A DNA stretch of 64,000 nucleotides from Trissonchulus latispiculum. Its lineage: Eukaryota > Nematoda > Enoplea > Enoplida > Ironidae. Below the pieces are notes generated by a model, which saw only the letters and a program-made list of their open reading frames with translations, was not told where the DNA came from and did no database searches. The stretch is from positions 62,001 to 126,000 of the forward strand of contig JASAND010016527.1 in the NCBI GenBank assembly GCA_030248195.1. Reading direction: 5' to 3'. Shown here piece after piece: positions 12,699 through 23,672 of this stretch. The translations under genes and the position numbers were made by a program. Numbering within the stretch: position 1 is the first letter of the stretch; each line of letters begins with the position of its first letter.

Positions 12699-13192
12699 GG
12701 CCAGTACTCACTTTTAAGACCCCTCTTCTGCATTCAAATTACAATTTCAACTATAGTCCCCTCCGTCACCTTTCAAATTTGATGGCTGACCTGTCAGATT
12801 TGATGGATTACACCAGAAGCGGCACCTTTGATCTTTAATTGACAGCAACAGGTGCGACCAGGTCCCAAAATCTGTATAGGGCGCAAAACTGGGGTACCCC
12901 GTCAGTCTGACTCCTGGTGTCGTCGCGAGCGGTCGGTTCCTACGAGCTCTTTCTGATAAAAACTGCGAATTTAAAGTGGTGATACGTGTTTGAAGTACTT
13001 GTGGAGAATTCATAAACAGGAACTACTAGGAGAACAAGCAGTACTAGGAGTAATTCAGGAAGTGCAAGGAATAATAGACGTTCAAGCGGAAAACTAAGGG
13101 TACAGGCGGTATATACAAGAAGATTGTTGATAAACTAGTAGAATACTACAAGTATAATCTAACAGTTTCTGGAAGTACTAGAAGTATACTAA

Positions 13193-13875
13193 AGATAATA
13201 GAGGATTTGTGAATGCAAATGGGGTCATGGCTATGTACCAACAAACTAAGGACGCTCTGTCGTACGTATATCCTAAACGCAAAGTGCAAGCGGACGGAGT
13301 AACTACAGTGCCCCTAGATAAATAATATTGTACTTACCCACTCTGCTTTATAACAAGAAGAAGAAACCATATATTAAAACCACAATGCAAGTCTGTTTTA
13401 GAAGAAGAAGAAGAAGATAGATGCCATATACTAAAAACCCCAAAAAATAATAAAAATACAAAAATACAAAATATTGCATGCGCCGGACTAGATGAAATTG
13501 GGTTAGTTTCTGTAAATAGAAGGTACTGTATATAGATTAGGTAGGTAGGTTAGGTAGTGTATATACGTAGATTAGGTATGTAGGTAGGTAGGCGTCGGGT
13601 AATAGGCCGACGCCGGGTCCCAAGCCCCGAGGGAAGAATACAGAGGGAATGAGAGAAATGGGGATGTAAGAAATTAATGTATGAAAGGAGAGAGAGAGAA
13701 TACGGCTGAAAAATTTGATGCGTCGATGGGGTAACGGGTATAAATGGGGTCCGTAATAGATGTTCCTGGTGAATGGGGCTCATGTAGAATGGTGTTACTC
13801 TTCGAAGGGTTTTAGGTAGTTTGAGGTAGGTCGCAATCCAATGATTGCGGGTCGAAATGTCCATACTATACTACT
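13193..13875. repeat. Right terminal inverted repeat of the Polinton
   Basis: Complement of 8328-9005. The plus strand of 13202-13324 repeats the C-terminal polymerase coding tail (GFVNANGVMAMYQQ...) found on the minus strand of the left repeat, with a few substitutions. A coding tail is thus held inside the terminal repeat and present twice. Confidence 0.88.
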
Positions 13876-14007
13876 GACTACAAAAAGAAACGTGTAAAAT
13901 TCGTGTAGACTTTAAGTATGGTATTAAACTTTAACTTTAAGTATTAAAACACTTGGAATTCGTGTAAATTTCATCGTATGCACGATTTTATTCTTGACAC
14001 GGTTCCT

Positions 14008-14283
14008 CACTGTAAGGGAACCACTGACGCATTGGTCAACCTATCCATTTATGGTGGTTGGGTTGAGCTCCCCCATGAGCTACGAATTGGCAGGAATATT
14101 GGAAACTCTTTAACTATCAGGCGATATTGGGAGGGTTATACCCACACGCTTCTTTCCCACTTCAGTCTGTATATTTCTGGTCATGTGCGCACGTTATTTC
14201 TTTACAAGACCATCCCTCCCAAGCTATTTAACACCGGCTGTTCGCAGAACCTGTAATTACTCGTACCAGGTGTACATAATACA

Positions 14284-14285
<2 letters not shown>
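14008..14285. other. Short unannotated flank
   Basis: Between the inverted-repeat element and the TA microsatellite. A 92-codon plus-strand ORF here has no recognisable content. Confidence 0.3.
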
Positions 14286-14375
<90 letters not shown>

Positions 14376-14398
14376 GGTGTGTGTGTGTATATGTGTGT
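14286..14398. repeat. (TA)n followed by (TG)n microsatellite
   Basis: About 80 bp of pure TA repeat, then TG-rich repeat. It lies at the outer left edge of the nested inverted-repeat region; another (TA)n lies at its outer right edge (21509-21612). Confidence 0.95.
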
Positions 14399-15130
14399 TA
14401 CGGGCAGATGAGTGAATTGGACACTTCTGAAAGTGTCCAGACAGATAGATAAATTATGCATGTGCGCACGCAGACAGATAGATAAATTTTTCCAATTATC
14501 GCATTCTGTCTGGACAGATGAGTAAATTATCTATGTGTCCAGAGCAGGGTTGGGCACATGCGTAAATTTTTAAACTATGAACTAATAGTGCAATATATTT
14601 GTGTTTATAGCTGTTTTATCAAGAGTACATAATGATAATGGTATGATGGTACGTGGTCCAAACGGGGGTCGCTCACTGCTTTGCATAATTACACGTTGAA
14701 ATTATTAGCGGCCCAATTTGGGGAGGGGGTTTAAGCGTAATGTTTAACACTTGCATGTAAAAAACATGCTAAGCGAGTGAGTGACTCTCGTTTGGGACTA
14801 TGTACCCATATAGGGACGGTGTGAGAGGAGGGTCAATTTGTGGGGGGGTCAGCCGATAGCGCGCATAGCATAGTTTTGGCCTTCACTGCATAGAGTGTTA
14901 GGCTTGTCATACTCTTATCACTATGTACTCTTGGTATTATCTTTAACTTTATTTTTATAATAGTTTATGCATTCTAAAGCTTGTTATTCTGTTTTATTAG
15001 CATATGTTTTATTATTTTTTAAACTTAATTTGTTCTTGTTAACTTGACTCAACATTTACTATGTATTGTTCCGGCTTATTGACATTGACAATATTGATAA
15101 TTTCTTTATTAGTTAATTAATTAATTATAA
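14399..15130. repeat. Inverted repeat A, left arm
   Basis: Pairs with 15475-15885. Shared words include GGGCAGATGAGT, GGACACTTCTGAAAGTGTCC and GCAATATATTTG. The left arm is longer because MITE copy B (14620-14933) is inserted in it. The loop 15131-15474 contains a GC-richer patch (15320-15430) and nothing coding. Confidence 0.8.
14620..14933. mobile_element. MITE copy B, family CAAGAGTACATAAT
   Basis: 314-bp element with ends CAAGAGTACATAATG and CTATGTACTCTTG. The 7-bp flanks GTTTTAT (14613-14619) and GTATTAT (14934-14940) match at 6 of 7. The opposite arm of inverted repeat A (around 15690-15705) lacks the insertion and shows the uninterrupted site, which supports the borders. Confidence 0.85.
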
Positions 15131-15474
15131 TTATTTTATTTTATTTGTGAGCTATATACGTATTTAAACTTAATTTAACATGGAAACCAACGGTGAAATT
15201 CTACTATTTGATAGAATTAATTTAGTGCCACCTTTTGTGTTAAAGATATCTAGCTAAATACATGTGTCTACAGTTAGAATTGTATGCTTTTGCTGAGACA
15301 GTCACAGTAGAGTTGCGTGGAAAATTCCCAGGTCGGACCAGGGCATTTTGAACCAACGGGGTCGGGCCGAAGGTTCGCTTCAGTCCGGTAAAGTTTGGTT
15401 CGGCAAACGTCGGCTGATCCTGCAGGATGCACACTCCCAGGTCTGCGTTTGTAGTTCAGAAATAAGTACATAAA

Positions 15475-15885
15475 ATAATTATAGTTAATTAATTAACAAA
15501 TAAATAAATTATCAATAGCAGTCAATAAGCCGGAACAATACATAGTAAATATTGCATCAAGGTAACAACAACAAATTAAATTTAAACAAATTAATAAAAC
15601 ATAAGCTAACGAAACAGAATAACAAGCTTTAGAACTATGCGTAAGCTATTATAAAAGTAAAGTAAAACATAAAATATACTAAAGTTAAAAAACAGTTATA
15701 AACAAATATATTGCACTATTAGTTCATAGTTTAAAAATTTAGGCATGTGGCCAACCCGGCTCTGGACACATAGATAATTTACTCATCTGTCCGGACAGAA
15801 TGCGACAATTGTAAAAAATTATTTATCTGTCTGGACACTTTCAGAAGTGTCCAATTTACTCATCTGCCCGTGCCACTGTCTGTAA
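15475..15885. repeat. Inverted repeat A, right arm
   Basis: Complement of the left arm, without the MITE. It runs into inverted repeat B at about 15876. Confidence 0.8.
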
Positions 15886-17291
15886 GGTTCGACCAAAGCT
15901 GGGCCTATGTGGCCGAAAAAATTTGACCTTCTCCGATTTTGCCAATGCTCAGATATATGAAAATAGAAGTCAGTAGAAGGTTTATTGTCCAACTCCGAGC
16001 TTCCAGTTCCTTTTCAAGCCCGAGATATGGCTCCCCAAACATGCCCTGGTTAGCCGTCTTATCTCACATGCAAATTGAAAATACTTAAAAATTTCTGTAG
16101 CGCGTTAGACTTAGCAGAATTAAGCCATATTTGACACATTTATTAACAACTATAGAGAGTTGTTATATGCCAAATTTCGTAGAGCTGCCGCAAAAATTGC
16201 GGATTTTATGCCACTTTATATGTCAGATTCACACACCAACGAAGTTAGTGGATTTTGGGGTTTTTGGCTTACAGCATTTGATACAGAATCGGGAGAAGGC
16301 TAAACATGGGGTTGAAAATGTAGACCCAAGTCACCCCTATGTGTTCCTGTGGCACCTTGCTGTGGCACCTTGCTGTAGTCCACAACTGACTTTTGCAGTT
16401 TAGCGTGACTGCGTGCCACATACATTTACCGCATTGCGACAAAATTTCAGCAAGCTTGGGTTAGCATCTGTGTAACAGTTTGCCATAGATATGGGAAAGA
16501 ATTGTTAGCACTGTCAGCTCAGTAAACTAAAGTCCATATGCATGATCAAGTATCAGTGTTGCAGTGGGTGGTTTGACGGTGACACAGCTAGAATTAGCAT
16601 TGTTAAAACTGTTTTGGCCATAGAATTACTATGTATTTAAACAAAGATATAATCTGTCATTTGCAGAAGACGTGTTAATATTTACTGCAAACTAACACAG
16701 ATTATATATTGCTAATGGTATCAAATATGTTTATAGAAAACGATCGCTATTCTTTAAGTTATGTCTAAGGTTCATCCTCTGGGGTTTCTTGATTTTCGTC
16801 ATCATATTCACATTATCTTGCATTATTTCGGGGTCTTCGTCATTATTAATAATTTGGTTAGCTGCCGATTTTATAGCTGCAGCTGTAATTCTACTGAAGT
16901 AACTGGCGATTTGTTGCCACTTCAAGTATTCGGAAGTTTGAAATTTTTTCTGGCCATCAGCAGCTGTCTCAATTCTCATTTCTTTTTCAACCTGTTTTGG
17001 ATCGACCCGCTTTCCAGCCGTATCTTGCGATACCTTTGATTGCAGGTAACTCAGTTGATTTTGCTCGAACCTCTTGAATTTTCTGGTTGATGGCAATGCC
17101 CATCCAGCAGGGCTGTTTTCTGTCGTTAGTGCTGCAGGACTGTCTATTTCCAGATTCTCTTGACATTTTAAGTTATGTATTGTAGAATGTCGGTATATAG
17201 TCTCTTTTCTCTGTCGGATTTAAGTACCAGCATAATGAACTTTTAGCTGACATTTTAATAAATTTGAATAATAGAGATAAAAACATGCTTG
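15876..17291. repeat. Inverted repeat B, left arm
   Basis: About 1.4 kb matching the complement of 20037-21507. Identity is high over the whole arm, with small differences, and breaks off after ACATGCTT. It carries the inverted copy of the GWAL-domain reading frame. Confidence 0.88.
16731..17219 (-). pseudogene. C-terminal domain of an uncharacterised invertebrate protein family (inverted copy)
   Basis: Open frame of about 160 codons without an upstream ATG, so it is an exon-like 3' fragment. Seen: SPAGWALPSTRKFKRF, a helical DP(K)QVEKEMR segment, a YLKWQQI...YFSRITAAAIKS segment, then an acidic tail. From family knowledge, many cnidarian, mollusc and other invertebrate proteins of unknown function end in a GWAL...FSRL module of this type. 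Compared with the plus-strand copy at 20108-20596 it differs at only a few residues (for example SYFSRI here, GYFRRI there), so the duplication is old enough to diverge but both frames stayed open. Function unknown; possible nucleic-acid association is only a guess. Confidence 0.55.
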
Positions 17292-17309
17292 CCTGCCTGC
17301 CATGCCTGG

Positions 17310-17690
17310 TTTTTTCCTACGGGGGGGGGCTAGGACCCCCAGAAATCCGTCCTCCCAGTCTTGGGTCGCCCCCCCCAGAATCGCCCCCCCCAGGATTCGA
17401 GCCTTCCCCCCAGAACCCCCCAACCCTAAAGTGCCCGGAAGAATAGGGTTTTGAGGGAAAATTTTCCGGCTTTGCCGGATTTTTGCCCATTTTAAGCATT
17501 TTTTAGCTGTTTTAAGCTTAAATTTAAGTTAAAAATAGTCAATGTTTTAACTCAGCAGCAAAAAATAGCTATTTTTAAACATTTTCCCAAAATGTTTCTC
17601 CCCCCCACAAATCCGAGCCCCCCCCCCCAGACCTGGGGGGGATCCCCCCAGACTTCCACCCCACAAATTTTTGCCTAGGAAAAAGCCAGC
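17310..17690. mobile_element. Possible GC-run element inserted in the gene relic
   Basis: Bordered by TTTTTTCCTA on the left and CCTAGGAAAAAG on the right, with long runs of C and G and repeated CCCCCAGAAT-like words. It interrupts the region upstream of the reading frame that restarts near 17698. No target duplication was read, so the transposon assignment is an inference. Confidence 0.4.
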
Positions 17691-17697
17691 TGTCCTA

Positions 17698-18614
17698 ACA
17701 TTAGTCAAAGCAGAGTTGCCTTGGATACACAAGGCAATTCTAAGAAATGAAAATACTGGATGTTATCACTCAGCGCCAACTATTACTGCTATCAAGAGTA
17801 CATAATAGAATAAGAGTATGAAACTCTTACGCTTCGGGTCGCTAACTCGGGACCCCCCCCCCGAAAGTCTCGGGGGGGGGTCCCACCCTACACTAATTAC
17901 ATGCTTCCATATAAGTGTGTGTCTGCTCGCTGATTCGCTAATTAGCTTAGGCTTACGATAGGCATTTTATTAGTAATTTTTAATTAATTAATTATAACTT
18001 TAATTAGGTTAATGCAATTAAAAAACTAATTCGACAACTTTGTAGCATTTTTTTCTGCTCTTTCCATAAAAATTGTTGCGCAAAACAAAAATTCGTAGGA
18101 ATGTAGTCTGCAACAATTTTTATATCGTTGGAAAGAGCAGAAAAAATGCTACAAAGTTACTACATTTTTAATTGCATTAACCTAATTAAAGTTATAATTA
18201 ATTAATTAAAAATTACTAATAAAATGCCTATCGTAAGCCTAAGCTAATTAGCGAATCAGCGAGCAGACACACACTTATATGGAAGCATGTAATTAGTGTA
18301 GGGTGGGACCCCCCCCCGAGACTTTCGGGGGGGGGGTCCCGAGTTAGCGACCCGAGCATGTCCAGCACGTTTAGTACATAGTAGCGTAAGAGTTTCATAC
18401 TCTTATTCTATTATGTACTCTTGCTGCTATGTTAACAATGTTGGAAAGTACTGGAATTACAGTTATACGGTGGACGTTCAGCGAGCCCCAAGCGGGAAAA
18501 ATATTAGCGGACAGAATGGTTGCAAACACTAAACATCATGTCAGACTATTTATTGACGAAAATAATCGCTGTACAGGCTTGGAGGGGATGGCTGCGAAGT
18601 TTAGCAGCATATGA
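17698..18614 (+). pseudogene. Uncharacterised invertebrate gene relic, exon split by a MITE
   Basis: A reading frame runs through 17698-17792 (containing LPWIHKAILRNENTGCYHSA), is interrupted by MITE C and its 7-bp duplication, and resumes at 18431 in the same frame (MLTMLESTGITVIRW, TFSEPQAGK, then an HHVRLF segment) to a stop at 18612-18614. These match, in order, a module known from large uncharacterised invertebrate proteins: a PWI...N-GCYH segment, then FSxPQxGK and a DR/H-R/LF segment. The same families carry the GWAL module near their C-terminus, found 1.5 kb downstream at 20108-20596 on the same strand. The MITE, the microsatellite behind it and the missing GHD motif make this copy non-functional. 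Confidence 0.6.
17793..18423. mobile_element. MITE copy C, 631-bp near-perfect palindrome
   Basis: Ends CAAGAGTACATAATAG and CTATTATGTACTCTTG, with a perfect 7-bp duplication CTGCTAT at 17786-17792 and 18424-18430. Almost the whole element is self-complementary, including long C and G runs, with a short centre near 18075-18110. Removing the element and one duplication restores a continuous reading frame in the host gene relic, which fixes its borders exactly. Confidence 0.92.
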
Positions 18615-18677
18615 TAAATTCGAATATTTTCGAATTATCTTCGCAGCCGTCCCCTTGAAGCTTCCCCCTCCAGGCCC

Positions 18678-18724
18678 ACAGCAACAACAACAACAACAAC
18701 AACGACACCACCGCCACCACCACC

Positions 18725-18756
<32 letters not shown>

Positions 18757-18795
18757 CAACAGTACAACAACAGCAACAACAGCCATAACAACACC
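18678..18795. repeat. (CAA)n/(CAC)n microsatellite
   Basis: Tandem CAA, then CAC, then CAA and AACAGC triplets. It gives poly-Gln/poly-His style translations, which I regard as simple repeat and not protein. Confidence 0.9.
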
Positions 18796-20036
18796 AATGA
18801 CGGATGGCCCCCCTCACTCGCCAGGGGTTACCAGGCGAGTGGTAAGACCTTTGAAAAGGTATTTCAGTTTGATTATAATATTTTATCTAGTTCAGCGAAT
18901 AAAATTAGCATTGAGCAAGTTTTTCAGACAGACTTTAGTAGTAGTGCTGGGACTGTTGGATGGGATCGGGAACAGGCATGGCGGGTGAAAAGGTCCTTCT
19001 GTGTCTGTTCCGGCATTTCGTTCGGCAGAATCAGATCAACTTTGATTTTGGTAATAAATTTATTCTCCTTCGAAGGAAATCGAAGCATTTAGTATTAAAG
19101 TTTAATTTCATGCATTCGCGTTTTCTACATGCTTTTAGAAATACGGACTTTTCATTTCTTTCCTGTCTGAGAGCTCGCCTATCCCTTCCGAATCCCTTTC
19201 TGCAGCCTTTTCTTTTTTATTCCATTTAAGCTGTCGAGCAAGCTTTGATAGTCTTCAGCCATCTTAGTTGTGCTTGACATGCGGGGGTCAACAGTGGTTG
19301 GCAGGACAACCGCTGTTGACCTGGGTGCAACTGAAATAACCGTACGTCTGACTGGCTTGGGGGTCACGTTTCTGTCCTTGACCTTCGCTTCTCCGCCTCT
19401 TGTCCGTATTTTTAAACGGTCTGCGGAGAGCAGCAACGTAATGGTCACATTGTGTGCCGCTGTTGCTAGGCCCTTCTCAAAAAAATCGCTGTACAAAAAC
19501 AACTGAATTTATTGCAGCTGCTGGGTCGTATGGCGGGCTTAAATCAGTATTGTTTTCAGCGGTATAGTCACTCATGAACAACATGGGTCAGCACTAAAAT
19601 CACGAATTACTGCCATCTCCACTTATATACTTTGATGTGCAATAGTGGAAGGCGATAATTTGTGCAGTTGGAGTAGGAGTGGAAATGCCCTCTAAGTTCT
19701 GGTACGGTCGATATCTTCAAACTACATTTGCAGTGAGCACTGTGCGGTACAGTGGCAACAACGAGGCAGGTCCAGACCAGTGAAAGCTACTATATCCGGC
19801 AGAGTCATAATGAAGATGGAGTTTTCAACGACGGTGAACCACCTAAAGAGTCTAGAGTTTTTAGCGCTATGTTTGAATGACGTGTTTGTTATCACAATTT
19901 GGAAAAGCATGGTGAAGTAGGAAAACATGTATTTATCAAAAATGACACTTCAAGATTACGTCATTTCCGCTTAATAGAAAACGTAGAATTCACAAGTCTA
20001 TACCCGACTTCCGGAAATGCAAGAAATTTTTTATGG
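18796..20036. other. Centre of inverted repeat B, no gene recognised
   Basis: A 107-codon minus-strand ORF (19179-19502) is basic and lacks a recognisable domain. Further exons of the gene relic might lie here but I cannot identify them. Confidence 0.35.
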
Positions 20037-21614
<1,578 letters not shown>

Positions 21615-21809
21615 GTACTCTTGCTCGTGTTTTAAATATCTACTTGCAAGTTGCGGCGAGCCTGATCCCGGACGACATTGGTGCATTATCTGCGTGTGCA
21701 ACGGTCTCCTCACTGACTGCAGCAGTATTAGTGGAGTAGATTTTCTGCTGATACCGCTTGTATTACTATTATATCCCCGAGCCATCAGTTGAACTTCTGT
21801 GTCAAACTT

Positions 21810-22085
21810 CTGGTCAGTTGGTCTTACACCGGTTAGGAGTAGTGTCAGCTTGATGTTAATTTTACAAATTAGACTGAGGGTTAGGGTTAGCTGACACAAA
21901 CTAATTGTATTAAAACAATTACCGGGGCGTTTCGCTGAGATGGAAAGTTGCGCCATCACCGCCTGTGTGATGAGCGCATCCTGGCAGCTCTATCCTAAGG
22001 CGGCAGCCATTTAACTCTCGGTAAATTGTTGACATGGGGGAATAGCAATAGATTGTACCAGCTGGCACCAGAAAAGTCGAACTTT
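21810..22085 (-). mobile_element. SINE copy 2, diverged and truncated
   Basis: Aligns with the SINE at 25619-25962: CCGGTTAGGAGTAGTGTCAG, a CTGACAC...CTAATTG segment, GGGGCGTTTCGC, CTATCCTAAGGCGGC and CTCGGTAAATTG occur in the same order. The tRNA-like head is missing or not recognisable. No clear duplication. Confidence 0.6.
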
Positions 22086-22258
22086 TCAATCTCTTCTGCA
22101 CCCTTTTCCTTCCCTGGAAAAGTATTCACTGAGAATTCTAAAACGGCATGCAAGAGTTGAGTTTCGGCTTCTGCTTCCCTCGCACTGTCGTCGTGCTGCA
22201 CCGACTGAACCACAGGGGATTCTGACAGATAATTTAGCATGGGGTAAGTGTGCTCCAT
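22086..22258 (-). CDS. Possible coding exon, unrecognised
   Basis: Open from an ATG at 22258 (MEHTYPMLNYLSESPVVQ...), polar and acidic, and running into SINE copy 2 at its 3' side. No domain is recognised and no convincing donor site is seen. It could be a first exon invaded by the SINE or simply a chance frame. Confidence 0.15.
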
Positions 22259-22596
22259 TTTGAAGGGGGAAAAGTGCTCTCAGTCTGACAAAAAATATAT
22301 ATTTAGCTAAACTTATGTGCAACTGTCTAGAATAAGTGAGACAAACTAGTTCTACAGTCGAATACTATAACTTTAGGGATCTATTCTTGATAAAATGAAA
22401 TTATGACTGAGTATACTAGTGCTAGGTTTGGGTTTGCACTCATCTTTGCATTCAGTAATTAGAAACGGCGCTTATGACAAGGACAAGTGGAAGTTTGTGC
22501 TAAGTTGTTTGTTGCCCAGTGAAGTAAAAGAAGATGTGACAAAACTGCTAGATTTGATCCTGCTTCCTTTAATAGTTTTCTCTTAGTACTTAGGTG

Positions 22597-23664
22597 CAGA
22601 GTTGGACGCGGTCGCGAGTACTCGCGGGTACCCGCGGGTACCCGCGGGCGGTCGCGGTCGTGGTCAAATTTTCATGAACGCAATGACCGCAAATTTCTAT
22701 CAAATCGTGTTAATTTAGTCCAATTTGTAGTAAAAATTTCCTATTTTTTCAAATTTTTCCTTATTATATCAGCTTCACATTTATTGTTTATGTAATTTTA
22801 TGGGAACGTTTTAGTTAATTAGACAGGACGGTCAGTCCTTACTCTAGTTTCGGTGTTTAATTTGCTTACCTCCTTTTTGTCTAATTTCAATTTTGTAAAT
22901 TTCTTGATTTTATGCCGGTTTGTGTTCGTTTCCATGAGCTACCAGCAAAATACAAAGAATTTTAAAGTTTCAAGTTTATGCAGTCCGCAACCACTTTAGA
23001 ATCTTTTCTGAAATTTGCACCTTTTTCAGTGACAATTGAGAGGAACGTCAATTAGTTAGTACCTCTTCGTGATATTAATAGCAAAAATCCCAATATTTTT
23101 CATTAGAGCCTTCAATTCAACCAATAAGTTCTGAAAATTTCAATCAGTGCCATAAGATTTTATAGGTACATATTAAATCAGAGCCATAAGATTTGATGAG
23201 TATGAAAGGTTACAAATACTCGGAGGGAGGGAAACCAACGCTTTAAGCAGTGTTGATTTAGGTAGTATGCAGCTGCTGCTTCTCGGTTGGTAAACATCGA
23301 CCCTAAAGTGAAAGAAAATAATGCACACAGAATTCCACTGTTGAACACTCCAAATGCAGCAACCAAACCAAATTGTGTAATTTTCAATTGCGCTGTCGGA
23401 AAATATATATCTAAGCTGCACCCTAAACGGTATAAATGATCGCCGACCGACTGCGGTGATGTGTCTTTTAAAAAACTTTGTAAATACCTTAACAATATGT
23501 GAAAAGTAGATTTTTTTGCATAAAATTGATGGTTAATAAAATAAGCTTTTGCGGTCAGAAAATTAGCCTGCGGGCTGCGGTCGCGGACGCGGGCGGTCGC
23601 GGTCACCACATCTGCGGTAGCGGGGCGGTCGCGGTCGGAAAAAATGTGTCCATGTCCAACTCTG
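22597..23664. mobile_element. hAT-type element, family CAGAGTTGGACGCGGTC
   Basis: Left end CAGAGTTGGACGCGG, right end GTCCAACTCTG, perfect 8-bp duplication CTTAGGTG at 22589-22596 and 23665-23672. Terminal regions are arrays of GCGGTCGCGG and GCGGGTACCC words; the interior is AT-rich. ORFs inside (23173-23609, minus) have no recognised domain, so this looks non-autonomous. Confidence 0.9.
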
Positions 23665-23672
23665 CTTAGGTG

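Larger units (their letters stand above)
8328..13875 (-). mobile_element. Mini-Polinton (Maverick) with PolB only
   Basis: The termini are AGTAGTATAG on the left and CTATACTACT on the right. A perfect 6-bp duplication GACTAC lies at 8322-8327 and 13876-13881. Terminal inverted repeats are about 680 bp. Termini starting AG, 6-bp duplications and long inverted repeats are the hallmarks of Polintons. At 5.55 kb it is far shorter than the usual 15-20 kb, and I can recognise only a protein-primed family-B DNA polymerase, on the minus strand; no retroviral-type integrase, packaging ATPase, protease or capsid gene is visible. The polymerase is broken, so this copy is dead. Confidence 0.88.
8049..14007. 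mobile_element. Older inverted-repeat element split by the Polinton
   Basis: Outside the Polinton, 8049-8125 begins AGGAACCGTGTCAAAAA and contains words for a TGCACGATTT-like motif; 13900-14007 carries the complement and ends TTGACACGGTTCCT. The two flanks are thus the arms of one short inverted-repeat element (about 270 bp left, 130 bp right) into which the Polinton inserted. No target duplication is clear. Confidence 0.5.

Noticed and set aside
14183..14461. Long (Tyr-Ile)n frames
   Set aside because: Translation of (TA)n; the same happens at 21394-21959, 40719-41124 and 45670-45982.
17264..17499. Pro/Gly-rich frames on both strands around C and G runs
   Set aside because: Produced by homopolymer runs and repeated CCCCCAGA words; no start context, no domain and equal openness in several frames.
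18520..19092. 190-codon frame with poly-Gln and poly-His
   Set aside because: The repeats are CAA and CAC microsatellites; the rest of the frame has no recognisable content, and other frames over the same repeat are also open.
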